Source of the DNA: Microbacterium sp. VKM Ac-2870
GTDB lineage: Bacteria; Actinomycetota; Actinomycetes; Actinomycetales; Microbacteriaceae
NCBI RefSeq assembly: GCF_015350795.1
Contig: NZ_JADKSH010000001.1
Coordinates: 186,461-250,460, forward strand
Direction: 5' to 3'
DNA length: 64,000 nucleotides
Positions 8,386-17,511 of this stretch are shown here, piece by piece. The notes under the pieces were generated by a model, which searched no databases, was not told the origin of the DNA, and was given only the letters and a program-made list of their open reading frames with translations. The position numbers were made by a program, and so were the translations under genes. Position 1 is the stretch's first letter. Every line of letters starts with the position of its first letter.

Positions 8386-8934
8386 ATGAGTTCAGGTCGC
8401 CCCCGGGCCACGTCGCAGGCGACGATCGCCGAAGCCGCGACGGAGCTGTTCCTCGAGCAGGGGTATGCCGAGACGACCGTCGCCGACATCACGCGTCGCG
8501 CCGGTGTGAGCAGGTCGAGCTTCTTCAACTACTTCGGCTCGAAGTCGGCGATCCTCTGGGCCGGTCTCGACGAGGGCATCGCCGCGGGGGTCACCGCCCT
8601 GCAGCAGGGAGCGCCGGTCGGGTCCGCCTTGCGCCGGGTCGTGGATGAGCTGCAACCGGATGCTCTCGCGCTGGGGATCCTCCACGGCGCAGCGATGGGG
8701 ATCGCCGACGACCTCGCGGAGGAGCGGGCCATCCGCACCGGCATGCTCGCCCGGGCGCTCGCCGACCATTACCTCGCCGCGGGTGAAACGCAACTGGCCT
8801 CCGACGTGCGCGGTGCTCGCGAGGCCGGCGCAGTGCTCGCGGCCGTCTGGGCGTGGGCGGTTTCCGGACCGCCGCGGTCGCCGCTCGGCGATCTCGTGGA
8901 TGAGGCTTTCACCCTCGCCGACCTCGACCGCTGA
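8386..8934 (+). CDS. TetR/AcrR family transcriptional regulator
   Basis: This 182-residue repressor-type protein has a TetR helix-turn-helix in the first 60 residues (LFLEQGYAETTVADIT followed by SRSSFFNYFGSKSAIL) and a variable C-terminal ligand domain. The ligand and target genes cannot be told from sequence. A palindrome overlaps its own -35 region, suggesting autoregulation and possibly an effect on the divergent lipB. The ATG at 8386 is chosen from the TACAGT-N6 spacing; the frame is open further upstream to 8287 but that stretch is promoter. Confidence 0.88.
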   Translation: MSSGRPRATSQATIAEAATELFLEQGYAETTVADITRRAGVSRSSFFNYFGSKSAILWAGLDEGIAAGVTALQQGAPVGSALRRVVDELQPDALALGILHGAAMGIADDLAEERAIRTGMLARALADHYLAAGETQLASDVRGAREAGAVLAAVWAWAVSGPPRSPLGDLVDEAFTLADLDR

Positions 8935-8965
8935 CCCGACCGACGGCCCTCGGTGGGCGGTCCCG

Positions 8966-8971
8966 TAGAAT
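8966..8971 (+). promoter_or_regulatory. -10 box of ffh (TAGAAT)
   Basis: TAGAAT ends nine bases before the ffh ATG, giving a leader of only a few bases. No clear -35 hexamer is visible. Confidence 0.45.
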
Positions 8972-8980
8972 CGGGGGATC

Positions 8981-10534
8981 ATGGCGACTTTCGGTACCCT
9001 CAGCGATCGGCTGACAGAGACCTTCCGCAATCTCCGCACCAAGGGCAAGCTCACGCCCGCAGATGTGGACGGCACCGTCCGCGAGATCCGGCGCGCCCTG
9101 CTCGACGCCGACGTCGCCCTGGTCGTCGTCAAGGACTTCACGGCGAAGGTGCGCGAGCGTGCGCTCAGCGACGAGGTGAGCCGTGCGCTCAACCCCGCGC
9201 AGCAGGTCGTGCAGATCGTCAACGAAGAGCTCGTGGCCATCCTCGGTGGCCAGCAGCGTCGACTCCAGTTCGCCAAGACGGCCCCGACGGTCATCATGCT
9301 CGCCGGTCTCCAGGGTTCGGGGAAGACGACCTTCGCGGGAAAGCTCGCGAAGCAGCTGGAGAAGGATGGCCATACCCCCCTTCTTGTCGCGGCCGACCTC
9401 CAGCGACCCAACGCCGTCAACCAGCTGCAGGTCGTCGCGCAGCAGGCCGGCGCAGCCGTGTACGCCCCGGAGCCGGGCAACGGCGTCGGCGACCCGGTGC
9501 GCGTCGCCCGCGACGGCGTCGAGACGGCGCGGCGTCAGCAGCATGACGTCGTCATCATCGACACCGCGGGTCGCCTGGGTGTGGATGCCGAACTCATGAA
9601 GCAAGCCGCGGACATCCGCAAGGCGACCGATCCCGACGAAGTGCTGTTCGTGATCGACGCGCTCACCGGTCAGGACGCGGTGAACACCGCGAAGGCGTTC
9701 CAGGAGGGCGTCGACTTCACCGGTGTCGTGCTGAGCAAGCTCGACGGCGACTCCCGCGGTGGCGCGGCGCTGTCGGTGGCATCGGTCACCGGGCGGCCCA
9801 TCATCTTCGCCTCGACGGGAGAGGGACTGGACGACCTCGAGGCGTTCCACCCCGACCGTATGGCGAGCCGTATCCTCGACCTCGGCGACATCCTCACCCT
9901 CATCGAGCAGGCGCAGCAGGCCTTCGACGAGGACGAGGCGCGCAAGGTCGCCGAGAAGCTCGCCACCGAGCAGTTCACCCTCGAAGACTTCCTCGATCAG
10001 CTTCAGCAGATGAAGAAGATGGGGTCGATGAAGAAGATGCTGGGGATGCTGCCCGGCATGGGCCAGATGAAGCAGCAGCTCGAGAACTTCGACGATCGCG
10101 AGATCGATCGCACCGAAGCGATCATCCGGTCGATGACTCCCGGAGAGCGTCGCAACCCCAAGCTGCTCAACGGTTCGCGGCGCCTGCGCATCGCCCGCGG
10201 GTCGGGGATGACGGTCACGGATGTCAATCAGCTCGTGCAGCGCTTCGATCAGGCCGCCAAGATGATGAAGACCGTCGCGCGCGGCGGGGTACCCAACATC
10301 CCCGGCATGGGCCCCATGGGAGGCAAGCCGGGAGCTTCGAGCAAGCGGGGTGGAAAGCAGAAGCCACGCAGCGGCTCGCGTTCGGGAAACCCTGCCAAGC
10401 GCGCGGCTGAGAATGCCGGAATCGCAACGGTGCCGACCGCGCCCACGGGCTCGGGTTTCGGTCTCGGTGGGGGAGCGCCGCAGCCGAGCGAAGCCGATCT
10501 CGCAGAGATCCAGAAGCTCTTCGGCAAGGGCTGA
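8981..10534 (+). CDS. ffh: signal recognition particle protein Ffh
   Basis: Ffh binds signal sequences on the ribosome together with 4.5S RNA and hands the complex to FtsY. The 517 residues show the N domain, a G domain with GLQGSGKTT at 109-117 and DTAGR, and a methionine-rich M domain (MKKMGSMKKMLGMLPGMGQM, then the RNA-binding segment with GSGM). A low-complexity Gly/Ser/Lys/Pro tail of about 80 residues extends beyond the usual end, as in other actinobacteria. Confidence 0.98.
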   Translation: MATFGTLSDRLTETFRNLRTKGKLTPADVDGTVREIRRALLDADVALVVVKDFTAKVRERALSDEVSRALNPAQQVVQIVNEELVAILGGQQRRLQFAKTAPTVIMLAGLQGSGKTTFAGKLAKQLEKDGHTPLLVAADLQRPNAVNQLQVVAQQAGAAVYAPEPGNGVGDPVRVARDGVETARRQQHDVVIIDTAGRLGVDAELMKQAADIRKATDPDEVLFVIDALTGQDAVNTAKAFQEGVDFTGVVLSKLDGDSRGGAALSVASVTGRPIIFASTGEGLDDLEAFHPDRMASRILDLGDILTLIEQAQQAFDEDEARKVAEKLATEQFTLEDFLDQLQQMKKMGSMKKMLGMLPGMGQMKQQLENFDDREIDRTEAIIRSMTPGERRNPKLLNGSRRLRIARGSGMTVTDVNQLVQRFDQAAKMMKTVARGGVPNIPGMGPMGGKPGASSKRGGKQKPRSGSRSGNPAKRAAENAGIATVPTAPTGSGFGLGGGAPQPSEADLAEIQKLFGKG

Positions 10535-10565
10535 CCCTCTCGTCGGAAACTGACGGGATCCTCGG

Positions 10566-11348
10566 TCAGAGCACGATGCCGAGGTCGTCGAAGGCCGCTT
10601 CGACGGCGTCGCTCAAGACGATCTGCCCCTGTGCATTGGGATGCTCGCCATCCCACTGCAGCAGCTCGGGTCGGCCCCGAAGGGGTTGACCGAGCGACAC
10701 GAACACGCCGCCATCGTCGTCGACGGCGCTCTGGAGTGCATCGCTCGCCCAGCCGATCGCGTCGGGCTCGTCCCAATCGAGATGCCAGAGAGTTCCGATG
10801 CCGACAAGCCGCGCATCGGGCAGAGCCGCGTGCAGCGTATCTATCGCGGAGTGCGTGGCCTGCTCGATGTCGTCTTGCGCACCGTCGGAATCGTTGTCGG
10901 AGGATTGGATGACGACGACGCTGGGATTGAGTGCTATCGCCTTCTCGACGAGACCCGCATAGTCGTCTCCGCAGTCGCCGGCGATGATGAAGCCCGCCCC
11001 GCTGCACCCGAGATTGACGATCTCTGCACCGGTGTCGCGGGCCACCAGTGCCGGCCATGCCTGGTCGGAGTCGAGACCGAGACCCGCCATGATCGAGTCA
11101 CCGATCGTCACGACGAGGCCGCCGGCGGCGGTCGGGGATGCGGCGGCCATACGCTGATCGGCGCTCGAGGTCGCTTCCGTGACAGGTGTCGAGCCGGGCC
11201 CCGGCGGGGCCGTCGGTGCAGCCACGACAGGCAGGCGCGGATCAGTGCCGTTCGCACTCGTGGCTGCGCACCCGCTCAGCCCGAGCGCAGCCACCGAGAG
11301 GACCGCGCTGCAGACGGCGGTCACCGGATCGATCCTGCGGGGAGGCAC
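10566..11348 (-). CDS. SGNH/GDSL hydrolase lipoprotein
   Basis: This is an exported lipid-anchored esterase-like enzyme. The 260-residue precursor has a signal peptide ending in lipobox LSGC (lipidated C27), a Pro/Thr/Ala-rich linker, then an SGNH fold with the nucleophile serine S85 in TIGDSIMAG, a glycine/asparagine block near NLGCSGAG, and the Asp/His pair in DGEHPN (D233, H236). The substrate is unknown. I prefer the GTG at 11348 over the GTG at 11351 because it lies exactly six bases after a TAGAGT -10 box, the spacing used by other leaderless genes here. Confidence 0.85.
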   Translation of the reverse strand: MPPRRIDPVTAVCSAVLSVAALGLSGCAATSANGTDPRLPVVAAPTAPPGPGSTPVTEATSSADQRMAAASPTAAGGLVVTIGDSIMAGLGLDSDQAWPALVARDTGAEIVNLGCSGAGFIIAGDCGDDYAGLVEKAIALNPSVVVIQSSDNDSDGAQDDIEQATHSAIDTLHAALPDARLVGIGTLWHLDWDEPDAIGWASDALQSAVDDDGGVFVSLGQPLRGRPELLQWDGEHPNAQGQIVLSDAVEAAFDDLGIVL

Positions 11349-11354
11349 CACGTC

Positions 11355-11360
11355 ACTCTA
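11355..11360 (-). promoter_or_regulatory. leaderless promoter of the SGNH lipoprotein (-10 TAGAGT)
   Basis: On the minus strand TAGAGT is followed by six bases and GTG at 11348. The spacing decides between two adjacent GTG codons. Confidence 0.5.
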
Positions 11361-11421
11361 TGTCGGGGTGCTTGTGAAGATGCCCAGCCGTCCGCCAGCG
11401 TGCGCCGTGAGGCGGAGTGAC

Positions 11422-12585
11422 TCAATCGGTGAGGCCGGCGAGGTGCTCGTGCAGCGTCGGGCCCGCCCGGAATTCGCGAATCAGGTGATGCACGACCTCT
11501 CGTAGGTCGCCACCCGCCGCATCCGCGACGAGAAGTTGGCGGGCGGAACTACCGCCCTCATCGAGGATGCGACCGATGCCCGCGAACTCACGCGCGCAGT
11601 GCAGGTCCTGGGCGACGTCCGCGAGCGACTCCAGAGTCTCGCGCAGGTGCTCGGCGACGTGGCGTTGAGTGCCGTCCCGATCGACGATGACGCGAGCGCC
11701 GGTGCCGTATCGCGCCGCGCGCCACTTGTTCTCGCGGACGAACCAGGGCTGCAGGGTGGGCAGCTCGCGCCCGGCGTCGAGCTCGCGGGAGAAGTGTTCG
11801 ACGAGCACTTGGACGAGAGCCGCGACGGCGGCGAGTTCCGGAAGGGTGGACATGCCGTCGCAGGCCCGCACTTCGATGGTGCCCCAGCGTGGCGCGGGGC
11901 GGATGTCCCACCTCACTTCGGTGGCATCTTCCATGACGCCGGTGCGGACCATGTCGTCGAGGTAGGACTCGTACTGGGTCCACTCCGTCAACGGCCAGGG
12001 AAGTCCCGCCGTGGGAAGCTGCTGGAACACCAACGCACGGTTGGACGCGTATCCCGTGCGTTCACCCGCCCAGTACGGGCTCGACGCCGATAGCGCTTGC
12101 AGGTGCGGGAGGTAGGTGGTCAGAGCGCCGATGATCGGGAACACCTTGTTGACGTCTTCCACGCCGACGTGGACATGGATACCCCAGATCATCATGTTGC
12201 GCCCCCACCACTGGGTACGCTCGATCAGCTTGTGGTAGCGCGTCTTGTCGGTGACCTCTTGATCGAACCACTGCGCGAACGGATGGCTGCCCGCGCACAG
12301 CAGGGCGATTCCGCGTGGGTCGGTGGCCGTGCGAATCTGCACGATGGCATCGGCGATGTCATCGACGACGGCCGCCACGGTGTCGCCGACACCGCTCGTC
12401 ACCTCGATGGTGTTGGTCAGCAGCTCACCGGTGATCGTGTGACGCTCGAGCGAGGTGTCATCACCGAGAGCTGCGAGCACCTCCGGCGCCCGGGGCACCA
12501 GATCGCCGGTCCGTTCGTCGGCGAGCATGAGCTCCCATTCGATGCCCACAGAGGAGCGGCGGGATGTCGCGAAGGGCACCGTCAT
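11422..12585 (-). CDS. carboxylate-amine ligase, glutamate-cysteine ligase family 2 (YbdK type)
   Basis: The 387-residue protein belongs to the GCS2 ATP-grasp-like family, which forms amide bonds between a carboxylate and an amine. Visible blocks are GIEWELML at 14-21, the strand [14 protein letters not shown] with the metal/substrate histidines, and [15 protein letters not shown]. Actinobacteria use MshC rather than glutathione, so the true substrate is uncertain even though relatives can show weak glutamate-cysteine ligase activity. The ATG at 12585 gives the family start [24 protein letters not shown] lies exactly six bases upstream on the minus strand. Confidence 0.88.
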   Translation of the reverse strand: MTVPFATSRRSSVGIEWELMLADERTGDLVPRAPEVLAALGDDTSLERHTITGELLTNTIEVTSGVGDTVAAVVDDIADAIVQIRTATDPRGIALLCAGSHPFAQWFDQEVTDKTRYHKLIERTQWWGRNMMIWGIHVHVGVEDVNKVFPIIGALTTYLPHLQALSASSPYWAGERTGYASNRALVFQQLPTAGLPWPLTEWTQYESYLDDMVRTGVMEDATEVRWDIRPAPRWGTIEVRACDGMSTLPELAAVAALVQVLVEHFSRELDAGRELPTLQPWFVRENKWRAARYGTGARVIVDRDGTQRHVAEHLRETLESLADVAQDLHCAREFAGIGRILDEGGSSARQLLVADAAGGDLREVVHHLIREFRAGPTLHEHLAGLTD

Positions 12586-12616
12586 TGCCACAGTCTGACA
12601 CGCGGTAGGCGGCTGG

Positions 12617-12646
12617 TTCGCGGCATCCGTCACGATCTGGCAAAAT
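12617..12646 (+). promoter_or_regulatory. promoter of rpsP
   Basis: TTCGCG at 12617-12622 and CAAAAT at 12641-12646 are 18 bases apart. The -10 and its flank (GGCAAAATGGAT) closely resemble the rplS promoter (GGCAGAATGGAT at 16129-16140). This implies a leader of about 115 bases before rpsP. Confidence 0.45.
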
Positions 12647-12768
12647 GGATAGCTGGACCGTGCGCTCGACCCTCTATCCGGCGTGCGATCCACCCCAGAG
12701 CCTCCGCCGGGTGTGCACCCCACAGCCCGTGCGTCGTTCATCATTTCCGAACACCATTCAGGAGAATT

Positions 12769-13197
12769 GTGTCTGTCAAGATCCGTCTCAAGCGCCTCGG
12801 CAAGATCCGCGCGCCCTACTACCGCATCGTCGTCGCCGACTCGCGCACCAAGCGCGATGGTCGTGTCATCGAGGAGATCGGCAAGTACCACCCCACTGAG
12901 GAGCCCTCGTTCATCGAGGTCGACTCCGAGCGCGCCCAGTACTGGCTCTCCGTTGGCGCCCAGCCGACCGAGCAGGTCGCGGCGCTGCTCAAGCTCACCG
13001 GCGACTGGGGTCGCTTCAAGGGTGACAAGAACGCCGTGTCGACCGTGAAGACGGCGGCGACCAAGGAAGAGTTCCAGGTCGACGCCGCCAAGAAGTCCGT
13101 CGTCAAGCCGAAGGCGGAGAAGAAGGCTGAAGAGCCCGCCGCCGAGGCTGCCGAGGTCGAGGCTCCGGCCGAGACCGAGCAGACCGACGCCGAGTAA
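12769..13197 (+). CDS. rpsP: 30S ribosomal protein S16
   Basis: S16 is a small-subunit assembly protein. The first 85 residues are the conserved fold ([20 protein letters not shown], then [15 protein letters not shown]). The 142-residue product has an Ala/Glu/Lys-rich C-terminal tail of about 55 residues, a lineage-typical extension. GTG at 12769 is preceded by GGAG at 12761-12764. It heads rpsP-khpA-rimM-trmD. Confidence 0.98.
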   Translation: MSVKIRLKRLGKIRAPYYRIVVADSRTKRDGRVIEEIGKYHPTEEPSFIEVDSERAQYWLSVGAQPTEQVAALLKLTGDWGRFKGDKNAVSTVKTAATKEEFQVDAAKKSVVKPKAEKKAEEPAAEAAEVEAPAETEQTDAE

Positions 13198-13202
13198 GAC
13201 CG

Positions 13203-13433
13203 TTGCTCTCCGCCGCGCTCGAGCACATCGTCAAGGGGATCGTCGATCACCCCGACGATGTCACCATCCGTTCCTCCTCTTCGCCTCGCGGCGACATCCT
13301 CGAGGTGCGTGTGCACCCCGATGATCGAGGTCGGGTGATCGGGCGCGGCGGGCGCACGGCAAAGGCTCTGCGGACCCTCGTGTCGGCTCTGGCCGACGGT
13401 GCGCGTGTCCGCGTCGACGTCGCGGACGACTGA
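13203..13433 (+). CDS. khpA: KH-domain RNA-binding protein KhpA
   Basis: The 76-residue protein is a single type II KH domain that binds RNA, usually as a partner of KhpB. The nucleotide-binding signature VIGRGGRTAKAL is at residues 45-56. The start is a TTG at 13203, five bases after the rpsP stop, which implies coupling to rpsP translation. Confidence 0.93.
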   Translation: MLSAALEHIVKGIVDHPDDVTIRSSSSPRGDILEVRVHPDDRGRVIGRGGRTAKALRTLVSALADGARVRVDVADD

Positions 13434-13434
13434 C

Positions 13435-14052
13435 ATGGCCACTGCAGGACCCGCGCGCACCCAGTTGCGCGTCGGGCGTCTCGTGAAGGCCCATGGCCTT
13501 AAAGGCGCTCTGAAGTTGGAGCTGTACACCGACGATCCAGACGGGCGCTTCGTTCCCGGCGCCGTCTTCACGCTCCAGGTTCCCGAGTCGTCGCCGTGGC
13601 ACGGCAAGACGCTCACCGTTCGCGAGTTCCGGTGGATGAACTCGCACCCCGTCGCCTTCTTCGAAGAAGTCGACGACCGCGACGCCGCTGAGAGCATCGT
13701 GCGGGCGATTCTCTGGATCGACCAAGAAGACAGCGCGTCGACCGAAGACGACGCGTGGTACGACCACCAACTCGTCGGACTGACGGTTCTTCGCGACGGC
13801 GCGGACATCGGCCGGGTCATCCGTGTGGAGCACCTTCCCGCGCAGGACCTTCTGGTGGTACGCCCCACGGATGCCGAGGGCGAGATTCTCGTACCGTTCG
13901 TCGCTGCGATCGTCCCCGACGTCGACATCGCCGCAGGAACCGTCACGGTGACGCCTCCCGCCGGCCTCTTCGAAGAGCTGCCGAGCGACGATTCCGACGA
14001 AGCCGAAGCCTCCGATGCTTCGGATGCCGAGGCCGTCGCCTCCGAGGACTGA
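13435..14052 (+). CDS. rimM: ribosome maturation factor RimM
   Basis: RimM assists maturation of the 30S head and binds S19. The 205 residues include the N-terminal barrel ([22 protein letters not shown]) and the PRC-barrel half ([19 protein letters not shown], then LLVVRPT and [10 protein letters not shown]). An acidic Asp/Glu/Ala tail of about 30 residues ends the protein. The ATG is one base after the khpA stop. Confidence 0.95.
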   Translation: MATAGPARTQLRVGRLVKAHGLKGALKLELYTDDPDGRFVPGAVFTLQVPESSPWHGKTLTVREFRWMNSHPVAFFEEVDDRDAAESIVRAILWIDQEDSASTEDDAWYDHQLVGLTVLRDGADIGRVIRVEHLPAQDLLVVRPTDAEGEILVPFVAAIVPDVDIAAGTVTVTPPAGLFEELPSDDSDEAEASDASDAEAVASED

Positions 14053-14053
14053 C

Positions 14054-14746
14054 GTGCGCATCGACGTCGTCACGATCTTCCCGGCGTTCTTCGACGTCCT
14101 GGAGGTGTCGTTGATGGGTCGCGCCCGCGGGGCGGGGATCCTCGATGTGCGTGTGCACGACTTGCGCGACTTCACCCACGACCGTCACCGCACCGTGGAC
14201 GACACCCCCTACGGCGGGGGCGCCGGCATGGTGATGAAGCCGGAGCCGTGGGGTGAAGTGCTCGATGCCATCGCTTCGGACGCCACGAGTCCGCTCCACT
14301 TCGTGTTCCCGTCGCCCGCGGGCCGGGTATTCTCGCAGTCCACGGCTCGAGCGTGGGCCGACTCCGGAGAGCATTTCGTCTTCGGCTGCGGACGCTACGA
14401 AGGCATCGACGAACGCGTCTTCGCATATGCCGCGACGTTGGGCACCGTGAGTCTCACGAGCCTGGGTGATTACGTTCTCAACGGCGGGGAGGTCGCCGCG
14501 ATGGCGATGATCGAGGCCGTCGGGCGGCTCGTGCCGGGCGTCGTCGGCAACCCGGAGAGCCTCGTTGAGGAGTCTCACGAAGACGGCTTGCTGGAGTATC
14601 CGTCGTACACGAAGCCGGCTGCATGGCGGGGCTACGATGTGCCCGAGGTGCTGCTGAGCGGACATCACGGACGCGTCGCCGAGTGGCGCCACGACCAGCA
14701 GGTCGAGCGCACGCGCACGCGACGGCCCGACCTGCTCTCCGACTGA
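14054..14746 (+). CDS. trmD: tRNA (guanine37-N1)-methyltransferase
   Basis: TrmD methylates G37 next to the anticodon using S-adenosylmethionine, preventing frameshifts. The 230-residue SPOUT enzyme shows [14 protein letters not shown] at 52-65, GCGRYEGID at 111-119 and the knot loop [11 protein letters not shown] at 136-146. The GTG start lies one base after the rimM stop. The C-terminus is short, ending RRPDLLSD. Confidence 0.97.
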   Translation: MRIDVVTIFPAFFDVLEVSLMGRARGAGILDVRVHDLRDFTHDRHRTVDDTPYGGGAGMVMKPEPWGEVLDAIASDATSPLHFVFPSPAGRVFSQSTARAWADSGEHFVFGCGRYEGIDERVFAYAATLGTVSLTSLGDYVLNGGEVAAMAMIEAVGRLVPGVVGNPESLVEESHEDGLLEYPSYTKPAAWRGYDVPEVLLSGHHGRVAEWRHDQQVERTRTRRPDLLSD

Positions 14747-14762
14747 GCCGGCGCCCCCGTCA
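14744..14762. terminator. short palindrome carrying both convergent stops (trmD/map)
   Basis: GACTGA at 14741-14746 is complementary to TCAGTC at 14759-14764. The TGA of trmD and the TGA of map lie in opposite arms. It is a weak candidate for a shared terminator. Confidence 0.25.
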
Positions 14763-15542
14763 GTCGACGCCGAGGAAGTTGCGGTCCGTGAGGATGATCG
14801 GCCCGTCATCGGTGATCGCGACGGTGTGCTCGGCGTGAGCGCCCCGTGAGCCATCGGCACTGCGCAGTGTCCACCCGTCGGGGTCGGTGATCAGTTCGTC
14901 GGTGGTGCGCAGGAACCACGGCTCCAGCGCCACCACGAGACCGGGACGGAGCGGGTAGCCGCGGCCGGGTTTGCCGTCGTTGGGAACGTGCGGATCGCCG
15001 TGCATCTCTCGCCCGACTCCGTGGCCGCCGAAATCCGTGTTGATGTCGTATCCGTCGGCGTGGGCGACCTCGGCGATAGCGTGCGAGATGTCGCCGATGC
15101 GATTGCCCACGGTCGCGGCGGCGATCGCTGCATCCAGAGCGCGCTCGGTCGTATCGATCAGGGCCAGGTCTTCGTCGCGGGGCGTGCCGACGACGAAGGA
15201 GACCGCGGAATCGGCGACCCACCCGTCGACCGCGACCGCGAAGTCGAGCGTGACCAGATCGCCGTCCCTAAGGGCGTAGTCGTGGGGGAGTCCATGCAGG
15301 ACGGCGTCGTTCACCGATGTGCAGATCACCTTGCCGAACGGGCTGGCGCCGAAAGAGGGGTGGTAGTCGATGTAGCACGACTGCGCTCCCGTTCGCCGGA
15401 TGAGCTCGTGCGCACGGCGATCGATCGCCAGCAGGTTCGTCCCCACCTTCGTCTCATCACGGAGCGTCGCCAGGGTCTCGGCGACGAATCGCCCCGCGGG
15501 ACGCATCGCCTCGATCTCGACGGGGGTGCGCAGCTCGATCAT
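14760..15542 (-). CDS. map: type I methionine aminopeptidase
   Basis: MAP removes the initiator methionine from nascent proteins. The 260 residues contain the dinuclear metal site: D100 (TLDFAVAVDGW), D111, H174 (FGGHGVGREMH) and E207 (ALEPWF), with the last glutamate near HAEHTVAI. There is no N-terminal zinc-finger extension. The ATG at 15542 follows AAGGAT by about five bases on the minus strand. It is divergent from the membrane protein gene at 15595. Confidence 0.96.
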   Translation of the reverse strand: MIELRTPVEIEAMRPAGRFVAETLATLRDETKVGTNLLAIDRRAHELIRRTGAQSCYIDYHPSFGASPFGKVICTSVNDAVLHGLPHDYALRDGDLVTLDFAVAVDGWVADSAVSFVVGTPRDEDLALIDTTERALDAAIAAATVGNRIGDISHAIAEVAHADGYDINTDFGGHGVGREMHGDPHVPNDGKPGRGYPLRPGLVVALEPWFLRTTDELITDPDGWTLRSADGSRGAHAEHTVAITDDGPIILTDRNFLGVD

Positions 15543-15581
15543 CGTGATCCTTTCGTCAGGATCCATTGTGGCTGACCGGCG

Positions 15582-15587
15582 TAGCAT
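15582..15587 (+). promoter_or_regulatory. leaderless promoter (-10 TAGCAT) of the membrane protein gene
   Basis: TAGCAT is followed by seven bases and ATG at 15595. Confidence 0.5.
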
Positions 15588-15594
15588 CGAAGGT

Positions 15595-16092
15595 ATGTGG
15601 CTGCGACAGACGTTCTTCCGGTGGCTGATTCCGGCGGCGTTCGCGCTGCCCCTGTGGCTGTTCGTCGGCTGGATCGTCTTCGGAGCGAGCCCCTGGGCCC
15701 TGCTGTGGGTTCTGCTGTCGGCGCCGATCGTCTTCGTGTGGCAGCTGATCGTGTCTCTGCTCGTGCGCGCGCGGGGCACGGTGCGTGCCGAGCGGGCGGT
15801 CTCGTGGCTGGACATCGGTGTCATCGGCGCCTGGCACGTGCTCGTGATCGCACTGGGCGCGTTCGACGGGCGGTGGTGGTGGCCGCTGTTCACACTGACC
15901 GTCGTGGTCGGCGTCGCGGCGATGTGGGTCTCGCTGTCGCAGCTCGGGCGTGAAGCGGGTTCCCGCGTCTCGCTGCTGCGGACATCGAGCGGCATCGGCT
16001 ATGTCCCAGTGCCTCGCGCCGAGGCGCCGCGCGCTGCCACCGAGGAAGACATCATCGTGATCCACGAGAAGACGCCACCGCCGGCATCCTGA
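15595..16092 (+). CDS. small integral membrane protein (hypothetical)
   Basis: The 165-residue protein is not assigned to a functional family. It has four likely membrane helices: residues about 9-30, 34-57, 72-92 and 97-116. The C-terminal tail is hydrophilic and ends in [16 protein letters not shown]. Tryptophans cluster in the third to fourth segment (GRWWWPLF). It lies between map and rplS and seems to be transcribed from its own leaderless promoter. Confidence 0.75.
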   Translation: MWLRQTFFRWLIPAAFALPLWLFVGWIVFGASPWALLWVLLSAPIVFVWQLIVSLLVRARGTVRAERAVSWLDIGVIGAWHVLVIALGAFDGRWWWPLFTLTVVVGVAAMWVSLSQLGREAGSRVSLLRTSSGIGYVPVPRAEAPRAATEEDIIVIHEKTPPPAS

Positions 16093-16107
16093 ACGCCCGT
16101 CCGCGGT

Positions 16108-16136
16108 TTGGCGGGACCCGGTATCCGTGGCAGAAT
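16108..16136 (+). promoter_or_regulatory. promoter of rplS
   Basis: TTGGCG at 16108-16113 and CAGAAT at 16131-16136 are 17 bases apart. RNA would start near 16143 and carry a leader of about 120 bases before rplS. Confidence 0.55.
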
Positions 16137-16143
16137 GGATGTT

Positions 16144-16205
16144 TGTGCCCTGAACAGGCTCTGCCTCAGGGGAGCACGGCGCCGGCAACGGACGCCTCGG
16201 GCACA
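16144..16205 (+). promoter_or_regulatory. structured 5' leader of rplS
   Basis: TGTGCCC at 16144-16150 can pair with GGGCACA at 16199-16205, closing a 62-base domain. Inside it are AGGC-TCT-GCCT and the self-complementary CGGCGCCGG-like stretch. The domain begins at the predicted RNA start, and a ribosome-binding site follows about 50 bases later. Ribosomal-protein leaders often mediate feedback by the encoded protein; here that role is inferred. Confidence 0.35.
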
Positions 16206-16265
16206 CGACTCCTTTCCAATACCCATCTCGCGATCGACCTGTGGCGGTCGCAGGAAGTGACGATC

Positions 16266-16613
16266 ATGCAGATTCTCGACGCCGTCGACGCGGCTTCGCT
16301 GCGCAGCGACATCCCCGCTTTCGCCCCCGGTGACAACGTGAAGGTTCACGTCAACATCACCGAAGGCAACCGTTCCCGCATCCAGGTCTTCCAGGGCGTC
16401 GTCATCGGTCGCTCCGGCGACGGCGTGCGCGAGACCTTCACGGTGCGCAAGATCAGCTTCCAGGTTGGCGTGGAGCGCACCTTCCCGGTCCACAGCCCCG
16501 TGATCGACCACATCGAGGTTGTCACGCGCGGTGACGTGCGTCGCGCGAAGCTCTACTACCTGCGCGACCTCCGTGGCAAGAAGGCCAAGATCAAGGAGAA
16601 GCGCGACCGCTGA
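16266..16613 (+). CDS. rplS: 50S ribosomal protein L19
   Basis: L19 sits at the 30S-50S interface. The 115 residues match the family length and include [20 protein letters not shown] and the basic end [18 protein letters not shown]. The ATG is preceded by AGGAAG. A long structured leader precedes the gene and a 14-bp hairpin follows it, so it is probably a single-gene transcript. Confidence 0.98.
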   Translation: MQILDAVDAASLRSDIPAFAPGDNVKVHVNITEGNRSRIQVFQGVVIGRSGDGVRETFTVRKISFQVGVERTFPVHSPVIDHIEVVTRGDVRRAKLYYLRDLRGKKAKIKEKRDR

Positions 16614-16629
16614 CGCACGCGTTCTTCTC

Positions 16630-16662
16630 GGATGCCCCGGACCGCTCTGGTCCGGGGCATCC
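16630..16662 (+). terminator. 14-bp perfect hairpin after rplS
   Basis: GGATGCCCCGGACC at 16630-16643 is perfectly complementary to 16649-16662 around a 5-base loop. It starts 16 bases after the rplS stop and has no T-run, as is usual in this lineage. Confidence 0.75.
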
Positions 16663-16758
16663 GTCGTCGCGGCGAGGCGAGCGACGAGCAAGCCGCACGC
16701 ATGTGCGACCCTTGAGGGGCGGTACCGACGGGCGGCTCCGAGATCGAGAAAGACAGAC

Positions 16759-17511
16759 ATGGCTTCGGACAATCTGACAGCTCCGGACACGGCGCTCCCT
16801 CCCCGTTCACGGCGTCGCCGAGGCATCTGGATGCTGCTGCGTGACGTGCTGGTGATCGTGCTGATCGCTGTCGTCGTCTCGTTCGTCATCAAGACGTTCC
16901 TGGTGCGATCGTTCTACATCCCCTCCGGCTCGATGGAGCAGACCCTCCTCATCAAGGACCGCATCCTGGTCGATGAGCTGACACCGCGATTCGGCGGCTA
17001 TCAGCGCGGCGACGTGGTCGTGTTCCGCGACCCGGGCGGCTGGCTCCCGCCGACGCCCGCGTCGCCGCCCCAGCCGCCGCTCGCCGAGGCCGCCGACTGG
17101 TTGCTGTCTCTCGTGGGCATCACCGCCTCCGACAGCGACGAGCATCTGATCAAGCGCATCATCGGCGTGGGCGGCGACCATGTCGTCTGCTGCAACGCGA
17201 TCGGTCAGGTCACGGTGAACGGCACCCCGATCGACGAGACGCCCTACCTCAACCTTTCGCCCGGGCAGACGGCGCCGTCGCCGGTGCCCTTCGACGTCGT
17301 GGTCCCGAAGAACTCGCTGTGGGTCATGGGCGACAACCGCGACCATTCGCGCGATTCGCGCTACAACATGGACCAGCCGAACAAGGGCTTCGTGCCGCTG
17401 GACAACGTCGTCGGACGTGCGTTTCTCATCACCTGGCCGTTCGACCGGTTCGGCACGATCGACGGCCACCACGCGGTGTTCGCAGGGGTGCCCGCACCGG
17501 GTGCGGGATGA
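16759..17511 (+). CDS. lepB: signal peptidase I
   Basis: LepB cleaves signal peptides from exported proteins at the outer face of the membrane. The 250-residue protein has one N-terminal membrane anchor at about residues 24-47, the catalytic serine S58 (IPSGSMEQTL), the general base lysine K132 (IKRIIGVGGD) and box E GDNRDHSRDSR. A proline-rich insert (LPPTPASPPQPP) sits between boxes B and D. The ATG overlaps nothing upstream; the downstream rnhB starts inside its stop. Confidence 0.96.
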   Translation: MASDNLTAPDTALPPRSRRRRGIWMLLRDVLVIVLIAVVVSFVIKTFLVRSFYIPSGSMEQTLLIKDRILVDELTPRFGGYQRGDVVVFRDPGGWLPPTPASPPQPPLAEAADWLLSLVGITASDSDEHLIKRIIGVGGDHVVCCNAIGQVTVNGTPIDETPYLNLSPGQTAPSPVPFDVVVPKNSLWVMGDNRDHSRDSRYNMDQPNKGFVPLDNVVGRAFLITWPFDRFGTIDGHHAVFAGVPAPGAG

